Positions 20,475 through 33,119 of a DNA stretch of 64,000 nucleotides are shown one piece after another. This stretch comes from Schistocephalus solidus (Eukaryota > Platyhelminthes > Cestoda > Diphyllobothriidea > Diphyllobothriidae). Where the stretch lies: contig WEDG01005522.1 of the NCBI GenBank assembly GCA_017591395.1, positions 52,212 to 116,211 of the forward strand, in the 5' to 3' direction. Within the stretch, counting starts at the first letter, position 1, and each line of letters starts with the position of its first letter. The position numbers were made by a program, and so were the translations under genes. The notes under the pieces were generated by a model. It was not told the DNA's origin. It was given only the letters and a program-made list of their open reading frames with translations, and searched no databases.

Positions 20475-21340
20475 ATTTAACTTACCTGGTGGTCGCTTAC
20501 CTTGGGGCCTTCGTCGGGTTTGAATCGGAGCCTCATCTGGGAGATGACGAGACGGTGATCCGTCCAACCATCGGCATCGCAGATCGCCTTGGTTATCAGC
20601 AGGTCCTGTCGATCTCGCCTGCAGACGAGAACATAGTCCAGCAGCTGTTAGCGTCACGACTGAGGGTGCATTCACGTGGCCTTCTCCCAAATCGGATGGC
20701 GGAAGAAGTTGTGTTTTTCAGCAGGAGACGGTGTTCCGCACACGTTCGGAGAATAAGTAGGCAGTTATCGTTACACCTGCTGAGACCGTGGGGAACCAGC
20801 ACTCACTGCCAGTCAGCATTGTCCGTCCCGACGGGGGCGCTTAAATTAACAAGGACAATTAACTTGTCTGCCTTCGGCACAGTCGCCAGAAGGGCGTGCA
20901 TGTCCTCGTTTATTTTGTCCTTCGCCGCATCAGAGCTCGTCATTAGGGGAGCGTAGGTGCTGATGATGGTGGCGAACTGGTCTCCCGAAGAGGCAGGCGG
21001 AGACTCATCAGGCGATAATTGATACACTGCGGCAGACAGGGCAAACGTCCCATGATGTCGTTCCGGATGGCAAAGGCAACACCAGCGTCGCGTCCCTCTG
21101 CCTTTGGCCGGCCTTTCCAGAATAAGGTGTAGTCGGCACCCACCTCCAGCTGACCCTGCTCGGAGAACCGGGTCTCGCTGAGAGCAGCAATGTCCACCTT
21201 TTAGCGCGCCAGTTCCCGAGTAACTAGCGCCGTCCTGCGTTCTGACCTGTTGCTCCAAGGATGGTCTAAAAGGGAACGAGCATTCCAGGCTGCTAGTGCG
21301 AGTGAACTAACCCGAGCAGCCCGGAGGGTATGGCGCGGGG
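20475..21340 (-). pseudogene. LINE APE-type endonuclease domain, broken
   Basis: The minus strand reads [31 protein letters not shown], then a stop. It continues with [20 protein letters not shown] (SETRF at about 21180-21166 holds the catalytic Glu), [19 protein letters not shown] and [18 protein letters not shown]. Next are [18 protein letters not shown] (the usual GDFNARVG is damaged to VNLSAPVG) and a later GWxDHRL-like segment near 20560. This family of nucleases nicks target DNA for target-primed reverse transcription. Loss of the GDFN box and internal stops indicate it is dead. Confidence 0.85.
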
Positions 21341-21560
21341 GATGGGAACGTGGGTATTGTTGTTTGTTTGAGTTTTACGACCGCGTATTTTGCGATCTGC
21401 GAGCCGCGGGAAGAACCCTAACTTCGAGGAGCCACAGGTAAAAGTTGGGTACCAGTTAGAGGCGACCTGTACGAGACAAATCGAGCGACCGAAGGGTGTC
21501 TGTGTGGTGCTATCCCTAACTTGTACCTCTACACCCCAGCAACAAACACACACACACAAT

Positions 21561-24220
21561 AAGCTTCTTTCTCGAACTCCTTTGTTTGAAGAATTACATC
21601 TTTTTTAAATGTTAAGCTCGAAGAAAGGCTATCTTCAGGATTCAAAACAAGTTCCTTAATATGGGACTGTGAAGACTTAAAATTGCCATTCATACAGAAT
21701 CGCAATAGTAAGTTTATTAATGCTGCTTATGAAATATGGAACGCAGTCCACATCCAATATGAAATTATACAAGAAAAATGTGATATCTTCCTCCTAGTGT
21801 GGAGAGTGCCTGATCTTCCCTAGACAGAATGTAGTTTAGAAACCTGAATAAGTGTGTGCCGGCAGATCTGCTTCAAAATTATTCCATAATGAACGATACT
21901 CTTTTTTCAAGCATAAAATTGGAAGAAGACGCAATTTGCTCCTAAATGAGAACAAGTATTTTTGCGCACATTTTATGCAAAGTGTCTTTTTAATTGACAA
22001 TGGCACCAAAAATTAACAGAAAAAGTACATAGTAATTAGGTAGCCATTTTATCTTACTGTGATTTTCACAGGCCACCATAAAGCGCACCATTCAGAAGCC
22101 GATGCCCAGGCGTAACTAAACCCTAAGCAATATTTTATAAGAGTGACCAAATTTCGGAAGTTTGGTTAATATTTTCTTACACGGTCCAGAAACTATTTGT
22201 AGTCGAGATGGCAGCGACCTGAACTCGGTATTGCAGCCACCATACTCGTCTGAAAAGAAAACTCACTGCAACACTTATTCAATCATACGTTCATTCGTGA
22301 GCACATTCAACTTAATGGCAAAAACTGATTGTTTTTCAAAAGGTTCTGGCGATAGCGGCCCGTCAAATGCCTCTACTCTCTTGCTTCATGCATGCCATAC
22401 CGAAACCGTGTTGAATGACATTAAGTCAGCCCTCTGGAAGCGTTTGTTGACTGAAGAAGCATTCGCGAAGATACATTTGCTGACATAATGCCTAGGCAGG
22501 CAGAAACACCAAAAGCAGAGGCTTAATTGCTTACGACAGGTGGTCGGAATGGGGGTTGCACTGCCTTCGATTCGATCAGTTCCCAATTTATTCTCCGGAA
22601 AAAAACGTGGTCTCGGATCTCCAGGCTGCCAGCAGGACTGCAACCGAGTCGAGAAGTCGGATCCTTATTGAGCAACTGCGTGTGATAAAACAGGTTTTAA
22701 AGAAGAGAATTCTAGCTGGTAAAATGCCTTAAAGCATTTGAAAATACACATTTTTCACAAAAAGGTGACTGACCGCGTACAGGTTTACATATCAGTGCAA
22801 ATCATTCGGGTATAAATATGATTAAAAAAACAATTGACAAACTCTGTGATGGAAGGTTTTTGCGTGGAAATTAAAATAGGTTTATATTTAACGAAAGAGC
22901 TTCGATCAGTCCTTTTTTCCATACACAAAGAATAAACTAATTCTCCAATCCTTTTAACAAATAAACATAGTTCAATGCATTTTATAGAGACTATGATTGC
23001 CTTAATGTTTCTTTCGAAATAAGTTGAAGCTATTAACCACAGGGTGAAAGCGAATTGTGTTTATTTACAAAATCGATGCACAACAAAGGACACTGAAACC
23101 TTGTCTGCAATAATGAGGAAGATTTTGACGGAGGTTTTTGGGATGCGTAATCTACGGAATTTAAAAGCAAATGCCGGTTAATTTCCCTACCGCGTGTGCT
23201 ATCTTTAATGACCAATTTATCCTTAAGCAGCCGACTAAAATGGGAGAAAATTGACGAAAGACTATAAATCGGCAACGTACAGCCAAGTCTGAATAAAACT
23301 AGTTGAAGTAGATTCTCATGAAGGATTCCTCGGTTTGCAGATTTCTACTGTTCCAACAAGTTGGGTCTCATCAGAATAGTAAGTATCAGGAATAATTACA
23401 TACTTTTCACAGTTTTTTTGCAGGACAAAGGTCTTCCTCGCTGGAGGTTTTCGGTTTACTTCTCTGACAAGACTCTAATAAGACGCTTGGACGCAGCAAG
23501 TAGAATAATCCTTCTGTTTAGCGCTTGAGCGCAGACAAAGGATTTCAGGACATCCCGGTTTAGAAATAATGCAAAAAAACAACCTCTTGGAAGAGTTAAA
23601 CTATATGAAAACAGAAGTTGCGATTAATGCTTTTTTAAGATTACTTAGTCCTTTGTTCCCCCGAATTAGCAAAATTTAGAAACCAATATTTTACATCAGA
23701 TACATAAGCAAAGGAAAACTTCGCAAAGTGAATAGAAACGAAGTTTGAAACCTCAATTAATATTTTTAATTGAGTAACGAGTAGGTAACTTCAGGTCAAA
23801 GAAAAATATAATGATTTTGGAAAATATTTCGGTACTATTGAGGCATGACCTCATTGAGTAAACGGATCAATAGTATTCTCTTCTAGAGTCAACTAGTTCG
23901 GAATGGATCTCAATTTATGCAGCAAGCGAAATTACTTAACATTTACAACAGAAAATAAAACCCGAGTTGGGACAAAGGCTTTAATGATTTGTTTATTGAC
24001 TTTGATTGCTTTAAATCACTCTTTTATGAATCCTGTTTTAGGAAATTCTTTTCTTAGTACATTCTTTATAGCACAATCTTGAAACGTTCTTCACTGTCCC
24101 TTAATAGCCTGCTCAGGCCTATGATCTTCCTCTTGCTGTCCCCTTTGAATTTACTTTTACAACTTGAGTTAGATTGATTAAAGGTTAAAAAATATAGAAT
24201 GGAGGATTTAGACTACTCAC
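21561..24220. other. Intronic DNA, no gene recognised
   Basis: Open frames at 22162-22488 plus and 22643-22386 minus are unassigned. I searched this stretch and the rest of 2.9-24.2 kb by eye for the expected PKC exon (L-x-x-K-x-P-x-x-R-L-G-C-G, then FFRxIDW and QPPFKP) and did not find it. Confidence 0.35.
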
Positions 24221-24328
24221 CCCTTTGCAGATGCTCAAAGCCTCTTTTGACAGATTTCGCGGATACGTTGGGGTGATTTCCAGAATTGACTGGAAGAGCT
24301 CGTCTTCATCCTCTCCACTAAATGGCGG
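24221..24328 (-). CDS. PKC: PKC exon: helices G and H of the kinase C-lobe
   Basis: Exactly 36 codons in phase 0, between acceptor tttgtaactag and donor gtgagt. The product reads [17 protein letters not shown], then [19 protein letters not shown]. The [11 protein letters not shown] block is characteristic of conventional PKCs, where it contributes to substrate binding. It joins in frame to the GQ end of exon 25872-25952. It should be followed by the K-x-P-x-x-R-L-G-C-G exon, which I could not locate before the terminal exon 21 kb away. Confidence 0.93.
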
Positions 24329-24491
24329 CTAGTTACAAATGATATACTTGAATAACCTTCTAAGTTAGAATTAAAAATAAACCTGGGAGATATGCGCAAA
24401 CTGACTCCTCTGCGGGATTAAAAATGTTATCTATACAAATGCTAAATATTTTAAACTTCTATTTGGACAAACACGAATGTTCAGTAGTTGT

Positions 24492-24690
24492 AGTCCGACG
24501 AAATCCACCGTATGCTCCCTAGAGGGGTAAGAAGGGATGGTGGCTAACGCTGGATTATAATAAGAGCAGACTTCCGCTGCACCTGCCTCAATGTCTGTTC
24601 CACTTTCCCAAAAGGGTCCGGTGCCAAGACAGGGTCAAGAAGACCGGAGGTGTGAGAGTGCAATTTGGACAAACACACACTGTGTAAAAT
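24492..24690 (+). repeat. Repeat A, partial copy
   Basis: Landmarks 'gtccgacgaaatccaccgta', 'agcagacttccgctgcacc', 'gtcaagaagaccggaggtg'. The 3' half is missing. Confidence 0.65.
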
Positions 24691-25871
24691 AAACTGTAGA
24701 AGTACATACGAAATGGGTTCTTTTAAGAATTGTGAATTTAATAGGACAAAAATAAACTTGTTTCGCAAGGAAATAAAACTTGATGTTCGTCCTTAAACGA
24801 AAATTGTATCTAATTATTTGAATGCTTTCTACAGATTGAATTTAACAGGTATCAGAGGTGTTTAGCGTATGCTGAAGTTGTGTAGGTCACTGCGAGACTT
24901 TTGACCATCCTCACGCTATTTTCAATCTATGTTAAACTTGGCTATTTGATTGCTCACAACTATTGAGTAACTCAAATGCATGACAGAATTGCGGAAACGG
25001 CAAATTGATTAAAAAAATTTAACTCGTCAGTTATTGAAAGTTTTCGTCAAAAGGTCAGCTATTTTTCCTGCTGAACATAATTGCAAGCAATGCTTTATAC
25101 CAAGATAATCTTCGTTTGGGTTGGCTCTGCTAATCCAGCGAGGACTTCAACTTAGACTGCATCCGTTTTCGGTGTTGTGAAAGACAAAGTTTTACAAATT
25201 TCACCTCGATTAACTAAAGAACATATCACTGTCCTATTTACACTGGAAAATCACGAGGAGTCACTGGTAATAGGAAGGACTATGCAACAAAATTGGAATC
25301 CGTTTTAAAGGATTCGGTTAAATCTCAAAGAGTAGCGTCAGCGAAGGATGAAACCCAGACATAGGAAGACTCCGTTCAGTGGTTTAAACATTGAAGTAAG
25401 TTGACGTAAATTCAACAGGGCCAACATTTTAGGCTCGACCGGAAACTTGAGATTAATATCAACTTCAATGGGATAAGCTCATAATCTTTGTAAGCCGCCA
25501 ATCGGCAGTCTGTAGTATACTAATGTTGCATGTGGCACAGGTACTGGCTAACAGTACAGACATGTTAAAACTAGAATATGCACCAAAACGACCTGGGGAA
25601 CGCCAATGATACGTTCATGTGACTAACATTAAGCAGTTTCGGCGTGGAATGGTAAAAAAATCAGCGAAAACCGCTTCTTGCACTCTCAGTATGTTTAGTC
25701 GCAAACATAACAGTTACTGTTGATCACACCCGAGCAAAGAACTTGTGCCTAGACGGTAATTATTTTCATGATGCCGAAAACTGAATTTTCCAAATTCTGC
25801 CGGCTTTTTATGCAGGGCGAAAATGAGATTTTAGGTTCAAGAATTAGTTTAAATCCCCCGCCCGAACCTAC
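24691..25871 (-). other. Short PKC intron, nothing else seen
   Basis: Together with 24329-24491 this forms a 1.5-kb intron, the shortest found in the gene. Confidence 0.5.
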
Positions 25872-25952
25872 CTGCCCAACGAGCATTTCGTAAAGCAGGA
25901 CCCCGTAGGACCACCAGTCTACGGATGCTCCATAAGGTTTGTGTTCAATTAT
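25872..25952 (-). CDS. PKC: PKC exon: helix F region
   Basis: 27 codons in phase 0, with acceptor atttttgtttcag and donor gtaggt. The product reads IIEHKPYGASVDWW, then SYGVLLYEMLVGQ. The invariant Asp of the VDWW motif anchors the catalytic spine in AGC kinases. It follows directly on the APE end of exon 31451-31589. Frame, phase and splice sites are all intact. Confidence 0.95.
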
Positions 25953-26214
25953 CTGAAACAAAAATAGAGCAAACGCAAATGGGACGTCTGAGCAGACAGC
26001 AGGCAAATCTTCAATAATTAATCATCAAAGAGCTTGGATTCGGCATGAAAGTCGATTATACGATTAATGAATCGTAGTAGGCTGAATACATCTTGCTGAA
26101 GTTAGCGCACCTGGCGGACATCGGTAACTTTTGTCAATTAGAAGCCCAAGAGGGCACCCCTCAGCCACTAGCTAGAATACGCTGTCGGTAAATAAAGAGG
26201 AAATTATTGGTAGA

Positions 26215-26302
26215 GTTGAATTTATTCGTTCGAATCCGTGTGCCTAGCAGTGCAAGGCTTTTGATCAGCCAACGCTCTAATCCCCTGAGCTACGGGGCCG
26301 AA
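26215..26302 (-). repeat. tRNA-like repeat head
   Basis: Minus strand: GGCCCCGTAGCTCAG, TTAGAGCGTTGGCTG and a degenerate B box GGATTCGAAC. The region between the boxes is longer and less paired than in a true tRNA, so I call it a tRNA-derived SINE remnant. Confidence 0.5.
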
Positions 26303-26329
26303 TTTCCTAATCATTCAATCCACGCTGAT

Positions 26330-26560
26330 GACAAATAAATGTTGAGGAAATCCTGCTTAGGCAGTTTGGTTAATGTATCAGGCTTTGTGATTCCATACCT
26401 TGTGGTAGGTTGAGCGTGCAATTTAACCCAAATGTGATTAAACTCACGGCTCTCAGTTGTTCCTCCTAGCTCAGGCGGTTTAAGTGTTCGCTGTGCTCAA
26501 TCCTTGTCCTCGTTTGCTCAAACCCCATCGAGGCCGCCAGGATTTTAAAATTGTGTCAAA
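26330..26560 (+). mobile_element. tRNA-like SINE, second family, copy 1
   Basis: The 5' extension 'ttgaggaaatcctgcttagg', 'gtggtaggttgagcg' and 'aactcacggctctcag' precedes a tRNA-like part 'tcctagctcaggcgg' with a damaged B box. The same order is seen at 39125-39365 and 58200-58445. Confidence 0.6.
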
Positions 26561-26599
26561 TGAATCATTACTAACCTGAAAACTGTTAATAACAACTTA

Positions 26600-26830
26600 C
26601 AATGGCAGATGGGCGCTCACTGATGGGTTACAGGACTTACTCGACCGTTTTGCTATGGAGCCCCGCCAGCAGCCACACAGCAGCTAGTGCTATAGGCAGA
26701 ATGATATTACCGACAAAGACAGTGGAGACTACAATGATTTATTAGCTGTCATCAGCCAGCCATACCCAACTCCAGATGTTTTGGCACCTGAGGCTCAAAT
26801 CGGCGAACTGTTCGTTAAAGCTAAGGCTTA
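26600..26830 (-). mobile_element. Hammerhead SINE, degraded copy
   Basis: Minus strand: head fragment 'ggtgccaaaacatctggag', core GGGTATGGCTGG-CTGATGA-CAGCTAATAA, but the GAAA and stem III part is lost. The 110-bp module follows at 26610-26690. Not expected to be self-cleaving. Confidence 0.65.
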
Positions 26831-29279
26831 AACGTAATATATGACCTCATTCAGGGATAGGTCAGCGCGTACTGGTGATAATAGGATCCTTCTGGGTGAG
26901 GCTAAAGGAAGAAAAATGTGCGGATTGCGAGATCCGGTGGTTTTACCTCACGCCGACCAATATGCGCGATGTTATGCCTAGCTGAACTGGCCCACTTTTA
27001 TTTGGAACCTTGACGGGAGTAAGAATAAGTCCCACTCTGCACGACCTTTCATTATAAAATTAAAACGGATGCATTTTGAAACTACCGCGGCGTCCTAATA
27101 ATCACCGCTTGGAAAGTTGCCATTTGACCCGATACTTCGGTCGTCCTACCGCCAACGCAATATTACGTCACTCTTCTTACCTCGGCAACAGATGCTAACC
27201 CTAACGAGCACGATGGATAGAGTGAGGGTTACATCTGCATGCATTACGGTCACGTTTTATACGCTGAGTTATTCTTCGTTCCATGAGTTGATTCGCATAC
27301 TTCGTTCCCCAAGTTCTTGCCAACAAATACCCTGCAGTTGATTGACAATTAAAGGTCAGATTTTGGAGCGTAAAATAAACCACATTTTTCTCTTCCAACC
27401 ACAAAATGTGGTCGTTCCCGGCTGGGAAATTATAAAAGGATTATTTATTGTTTTAGCAGCTAAAAAGCTCAAAACGATGATTACTTTTTTCGGACACACT
27501 TCATAATCGCAGCTGCACGGGGAACAGCGTAGAACCACGGTAACTGTCGGTAAAGGTCTTCATACCTTTCAGAATCATGGGAGCCTAGAAGATTTTGTGA
27601 GACATACTACCTTATTTCTACATATTTTAGCTATTGGTACCGACCAGCTAAGAGTACATGTACAGATACGACCAAGCGATTTTCTTTCCCAGGTTTCCCA
27701 ATTTCATCTGTTGAGGTGTGCGGGCTATGGATGCCTACATTTCCTGGACAGGAGAAGGTACTACCAGATGGACATCACCGAAGAAATATCAGTAGCCTGT
27801 GCTTCAGTAGTGCATTAAACTGCCTGCAGTGCTGGAAGAAATACAGCCCCCTAGATGGTCAATTACCATACAAAATGTTTTATTTTATCCTAAGGTGCCG
27901 ATAGATGTTTTCTAAAAAGCCTATAATCAAAAAGTGTTTTTTTCTAGACTGACTTACCTTACCATGAAAATTGTAGCAGACTTTAGGTTCCACTTTCGGC
28001 TCATTTGGCATATCCTAACTTGGTGCCAGGGTTTGACATATTAGCTCTGTGTATTTAAATAGAAACCAGCTGCAATCGCTGTTTTAATTTTTTGTCAAAG
28101 ATCAAAGCCAAATACGAATTTTTCGTATGCTGTCCTGCAGTCAGTGCAAGAAAGAAGCCGTCGCTGCAATGTGACTCCCGATCACAGGCGAAGGAGCATG
28201 GGTCGCTGCCTCAAGTTGCAGAGCATTAATATGAATGAGCAGCTTGAACAGAGTGTGCATTTCCGATATTTCCGCCTGCGCTTGCAGTCTCGGTGACTGC
28301 AGATCAGAAACCGTCAGGAATATCCGCTCCAGCACCTTCGCCACTGTCGGCAGCACTTCTCGTCACGCCACAGGACTTACCAACCGCTGAATTATCGTCT
28401 GCCTTTATGATACCGTGTATCAAAAAGTATCCGTTGCCGCATTGCATCACAAAATTTCTCGTAATTGGAAGACCATTCACTTCAGAGTACAGTAGATAAC
28501 CTAACTCATGCGATGCATGATTTAAATTTAATTGAGTAGTTATGCATGCATTTGGCCATGTTATTTCGATTCGCTGAGCGGAGTAGATGCTCAGAAAGCT
28601 TTTTGTAATTAGCACTACATGCTTAATATATTGAAGGGAAACAGACAGGATTTGGGTAAAATCGGAGGTTGCTAGATATAAAAGAATTTTCCTATGCTAT
28701 ATAATATCAAAGAATAAAACATAATTTTCGTGCGCAGTGCTGAAAAAATAACATAAATATAAGCGGGAAAGTTTTTAAATAAACCTGTTCAATAACCGAA
28801 AATATGATCTGAATCCAATGAAAATAAGGTGAAGGCAGATGTGAAGAAATGCATTGTTTTCCAGAAACGAGAAATGAATTAAACCGTCAAAATATGTTTT
28901 TGCAATTTTAAGATGTGTTTTGTCACAAAACGCATTAATAAAATTGTTTATTATTATTTTAATTTTATCTGCTGAATAAAGAAGTCGTAAACAAAGTAAT
29001 TACAACATATTCCGGAGATGGGATCCTAGAACAATGTATGTTTAATTTGAAGCATGCGATAAGATATTTTTTCCGGAAAAACTTATTATATATTGGGCTA
29101 CTCCTTTGAATGGTCCATTCAAGTAAAAAAATATAGTAAAAACGCTCCAATATAAAGCATAAGGTGAGTTCTTCATTTTCTACAGAAAATGTATCACTTA
29201 TTTTCACGGAAGTAAACGTGGTCAAATTTCCGCATTTTCACGTTGAATTGATAGAAACTGGTAAAGTGGGCATATATTT
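26831..29279. other. Intronic DNA, no gene recognised
   Basis: Open frames at 28356-28141 and 28615-28304 (minus) and 28293-28499 (plus) overlap each other. None shows a domain I know. The rest is AT-rich. Confidence 0.35.
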
Positions 29280-29600
29280 AACAGCTTAATATCTACTTAA
29301 AGCGCCTCGTTATAGAAAGTTTTCAATTTATCTTAGAAATATTTTATCCGCAGGTTTGGGTGAATCTAAAAATATGATGCAAACGGTTATCTGCTTTAGA
29401 AAGAAAATCCAAAATCTCACTACATCTATAAACAATTTTAAGAATGATATTATTTTTTTAAGTTGTGACAACCACAGAGGACGGAATCTAAATTTATAGC
29501 CAGTCGCTTGAAACCCTGCAAATCTTGAAGAAACCACCGTTACCTCAAGGACGATCTGAAGCTTATTGGAATCCAACATTAAAAATACCAATAAAGAAAT
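29280..29600 (-). repeat. Dispersed repeat of unknown class (pair with 3540-3830)
   Basis: The reverse complement carries 'ggattccaataagcttcag', 'gcagggtttcaagcgactgg' and, at the far end, 'taacgaggcgctttaag'. It matches the plus-strand copy at 3540-3830 over about 250 bp with many differences. Confidence 0.5.
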
Positions 29601-29999
29601 CTGGTGAAAGGAAAAGTCATAAATAACTTGTATTCCTCTATATTAGGTAGATTAAACTACCGAATAACCATTTTCCGATATCCATCCTGACAAATGAACA
29701 GCGGTCGAGAATTTTTAATAAGCTTAGGTTAGTATATAGAACTTATTGATAATAGTATTCATGTAGAAAAAATTACCTCGATAGCCCAGTCCGTTCTTAG
29801 GAATGCAAAACCATAACTGACTGCTACTTATTCCAGGAAAATTGACGAAAGGAATTTTGTTGTCTTCCCAAGATTGCATAATGCACGCTTGTAGTCTTTC
29901 AAATACACTGAAAAGGCCCACCAATCCGAAGAGCATCAAAGCTGAGAATAACAGTAGAACAAGGAGAAAGGTGTGGGTAGACGGTAACGGTTGCTTTTC

Positions 30000-30715
30000 A
30001 TTCCCAGCAGGTAGCATCATCCGCGGCTCAGAACAGGTAGGTCAAAAAATTGAACCGAATCCATTTGGTAGTATGCTTCCCTAGGACACAGGCATGTGGT
30101 GGGCCAAAAGTAATGCCCAGCCTTCTGATGAGCACTTAGTGAGGCTGAAAGACCCGTTGCCACGACAGGAAACGTCTGGAGTCGTTTACCGAGTTTGGTG
30201 CTGTTGCAGACAAAGCAGCTACGTCGGAGAAACTTGGAGACTAATCCACACGCGAAAGGCCGAGCACATGGCATTAGTGGGGAGGAAGGTCACGGCTCAT
30301 GCGGCGGAAACCGGCCACACGTTTAAGTTTGATGAGGCCGAAATTCTCGTGAGGGCCGTGAATTCCTTGGCACACAATTCTCTGGCCTGCATTTGATTAT
30401 TAAAAGCAATGACCTCACAACTCCATATTCTATGCTGCGATTTTACCCGGGCAAAACTTTCTACCATGTGGGATCGACAACAATGATAAAATCAAGGCAA
30501 TTAACGACTCGGGTACCGACCGAAAGGCAATAATCGCGTCAACTTCGACCACTAGCGATAAACACGAGGAATGCCAACTATAATAGGTCTGTGCTGGCCT
30601 GGTTAGCAAACCCTATTAATACTGCGCACCTTTTGCCCTTATAAGCTTTCTCTGACACGGTCTCTGATGCTGGGTTAGAGAGAGAATCCGAAACGTTAGA
30701 ACAATAAACGGCACG
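30000..30715 (+). mobile_element. Penelope-like element 3' end, GIY-YIG frame largely open
   Basis: Frame 30094-30396 encodes RLKDPLPRQETSGVVYRVWC, CCRQSSYVGETWRLIHTRKA, EHMALVGRKVTAHAAETGHT and FKFDEAEILVRAVN. It includes the GIY-YIG residues as VVYRVWC and SYVGET and the EH block, and it stops early at 30396. An upstream PLE-like segment is in another frame. The 3' UTR (30397-30715) ends with a hammerhead-like motif. Confidence 0.82.
30663..30700 (+). ncRNA. Hammerhead-like motif, PLE terminus
   Basis: CUGAUGC, stem II GGGUU-loop-AAUCC (five pairs), then GAAACGUUAG. The last core A of CUGAUGA is C. GAAACGUUA with a very short stem III resembles the minimal hammerheads reported in animal PLEs. 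Confidence 0.5.
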
Positions 30716-31609
<894 letters not shown>

Positions 31610-31789
31610 CTAGAACTTTGCTAACTCTAATTGACAGCATAAATGCCACATCAGAAAATTGACTTACTTGCGGAGTTAAATGTGCAACTCAGCAAACCCC
31701 GAAAAGCTTTCCGTTAATAAAACGGAACGATTGTGCCTGGCTGTGTAAGGTTTATAGTAAGCATTACCGTGTAGACTATAGGCCGAAGG

Positions 31790-31990
31790 ACATGTTCGAC
31801 AAAGACAAGGTAGTCTACAATGGCCACTTCTGGCTTTTTATCCGTCAGGACGAGTCAAGGTGACGTGGTTAGATCATTTGACTTTTAACTAACAGGTCGC
31901 CGGTTCAAGCCTCAGATGTTGCAATACCTGGGGCTTGGTATGGCTCGCTGATGACGGCTAATAAGCCATAAATGGCAATCCTAGTCACTG
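31790..31990. mobile_element. Two degraded hammerhead SINE pieces, head to head
   Basis: A minus-oriented tail and core at 31800-31860 ('gacaaagacaaggtagtc', 'ggccacttctggct') is followed by a plus-oriented head with B box 'ggttcaagcct'. A core follows at 31935-31985: CGCTGATGA, CGGCTAATAAGCC, ATAAATGGC. GAAA is changed to TAAA, so no activity is expected. Confidence 0.65.
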
Positions 31991-32054
31991 TTGTTTTTGT
32001 GGAAAATGTTCTCCTGTTTATAATGTACTATCCGTTGAACAGCTATAATTATGG

Positions 32055-32240
32055 GTGGAGTGGTCTTACTGACAAAGACAAGAGAGACCGGAGTGGCTTT
32101 TTCTGGCTTCTTAGCCGTCATCAGCCAGTCATACCCAAACCCAGGGCTGGATCACCTGAGATTCGAACCCGCGTTCCTGGTCATTGAGTATAACACTCTA
32201 TCATTGAGACACGAGCCCGTTGTCCTGTCGGTTTTGATGG
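32055..32240 (-). mobile_element. Hammerhead SINE copy
   Basis: Minus strand: tRNA-like head with B box GGTTCGAATCTC-type sequence, then the core at 32083-32136 with intact GACUGG, CUGAUGA, stem II GGCU-AAGA-AGCC, GAAA and CCGGUC. The stem III palindrome AUGGCCAU is changed to AAAGCCAC. Confidence 0.75.
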
Positions 32241-32249
32241 GCAATACTT

Positions 32250-32520
32250 ATTATGATAGGGTGGCCCTCACTGATCTGCTGCTTACGGAACATGCTCGTA
32301 CCGCTTGGCTTCGTACCTCACTCTACAGCCCCCGCCAGCAGTCGCATACAGAATAGTGATACAGGTAGAAGATGGTATTGACAAAGACAAGGGAAACAGG
32401 AGTGGCCTTTTCTGTCTTATTAGCCGTCATCGGCCAGTCATACCCAATTCCAGGTGTGGATCACCTGCACACCATAAACACATCGAACCTGAAATCAACG
32501 CCCTCACCTTAAAGAGGCAA
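32250..32520 (-). mobile_element. Hammerhead SINE copy with 110-bp module
   Basis: Module at 32255-32350 ('cactgatctgctgctt', 'ccccgccagcagtcgcata'), then core 32391-32445 reading CCGATGA instead of CUGAUGA, stem II GGCU-AAUA-AGAC, GAAA. The head is truncated near 32480. Confidence 0.7.
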
Positions 32521-33119
32521 GTTTTTCCCGTTTAAGTCCTCCCTTATCGTGATAATAATAGACGATAACTAATTGCCTGCGCTTTTTTAAGCAGTACACA
32601 AAGTTCGGGGTCATCATAGGAACGTGCATCGGTCTGCTAGTACCTGCTAGGGGAAGGTTAAATGCAATTCTAGTTGTATTTTTACGAGAAACTATTTATT
32701 TTGAAAATTATTCTCCTCGTAGTAACGGATCCTATATCCCGAGGTTCTCATACGCAGGGTACGTGTTCTATGTAACTTACACGGGCATCTCAAATGGTGG
32801 GGGGTTTAATTGTTGAGTGAGTAGGAGTTTAGTTCAATAACATAGTTTGGATAGGGCTTAATTAATAATGTCACTTTTGTCTTTGTCGGCATTGCTTATC
32901 TGCCTTTACTACTGCTAACCAGTTTACTGCTACTGGCCGGGTTCCAGAATGAGCCCCAAGGTAGAGCGAGATGATTGAGTTCCATTAACCGTCGGTGAGC
33001 GTTCATCAACGAATGAAATGCAGGATGCCTTTTAAGTCGCCGATCTGGAAGTCTTCGACCGCGTACGTCATCGGCACTAGAACCGTCTTTACGATAAGAA
33101 ACTAGAGGATACCGGCTAC
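32521..33119. other. Short spacer with a SINE-module scrap
   Basis: Bases 32885-33010 ('tttgtcggcattgctt', 'tgagccccaaggtagagcg', 'gtcggtgagcg') are the SINE 110-bp module in plus orientation. The rest is unassigned. Confidence 0.45.

Larger units (their letters stand above)
17345..21560 (-). mobile_element. Nearly full-length LINE (non-LTR retrotransposon), inactive
   Basis: Reading the minus strand from 21560 down: a GC-rich leader, an APE-type endonuclease (about 21340-20475), a linker (20470-20100), reverse transcriptase (about 20100-18480), and a C-terminal tail with C2H2-type fingers ending at TAA (17423-17425). A short 3' UTR ends near 17345, next to repeat A. Order and content fit one autonomous non-LTR element. 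Multiple frameshifts and stops break the frame. It lies in the 21-kb PKC intron in the same orientation as the host gene. Three other relics of the family are in the window. Confidence 0.9.
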
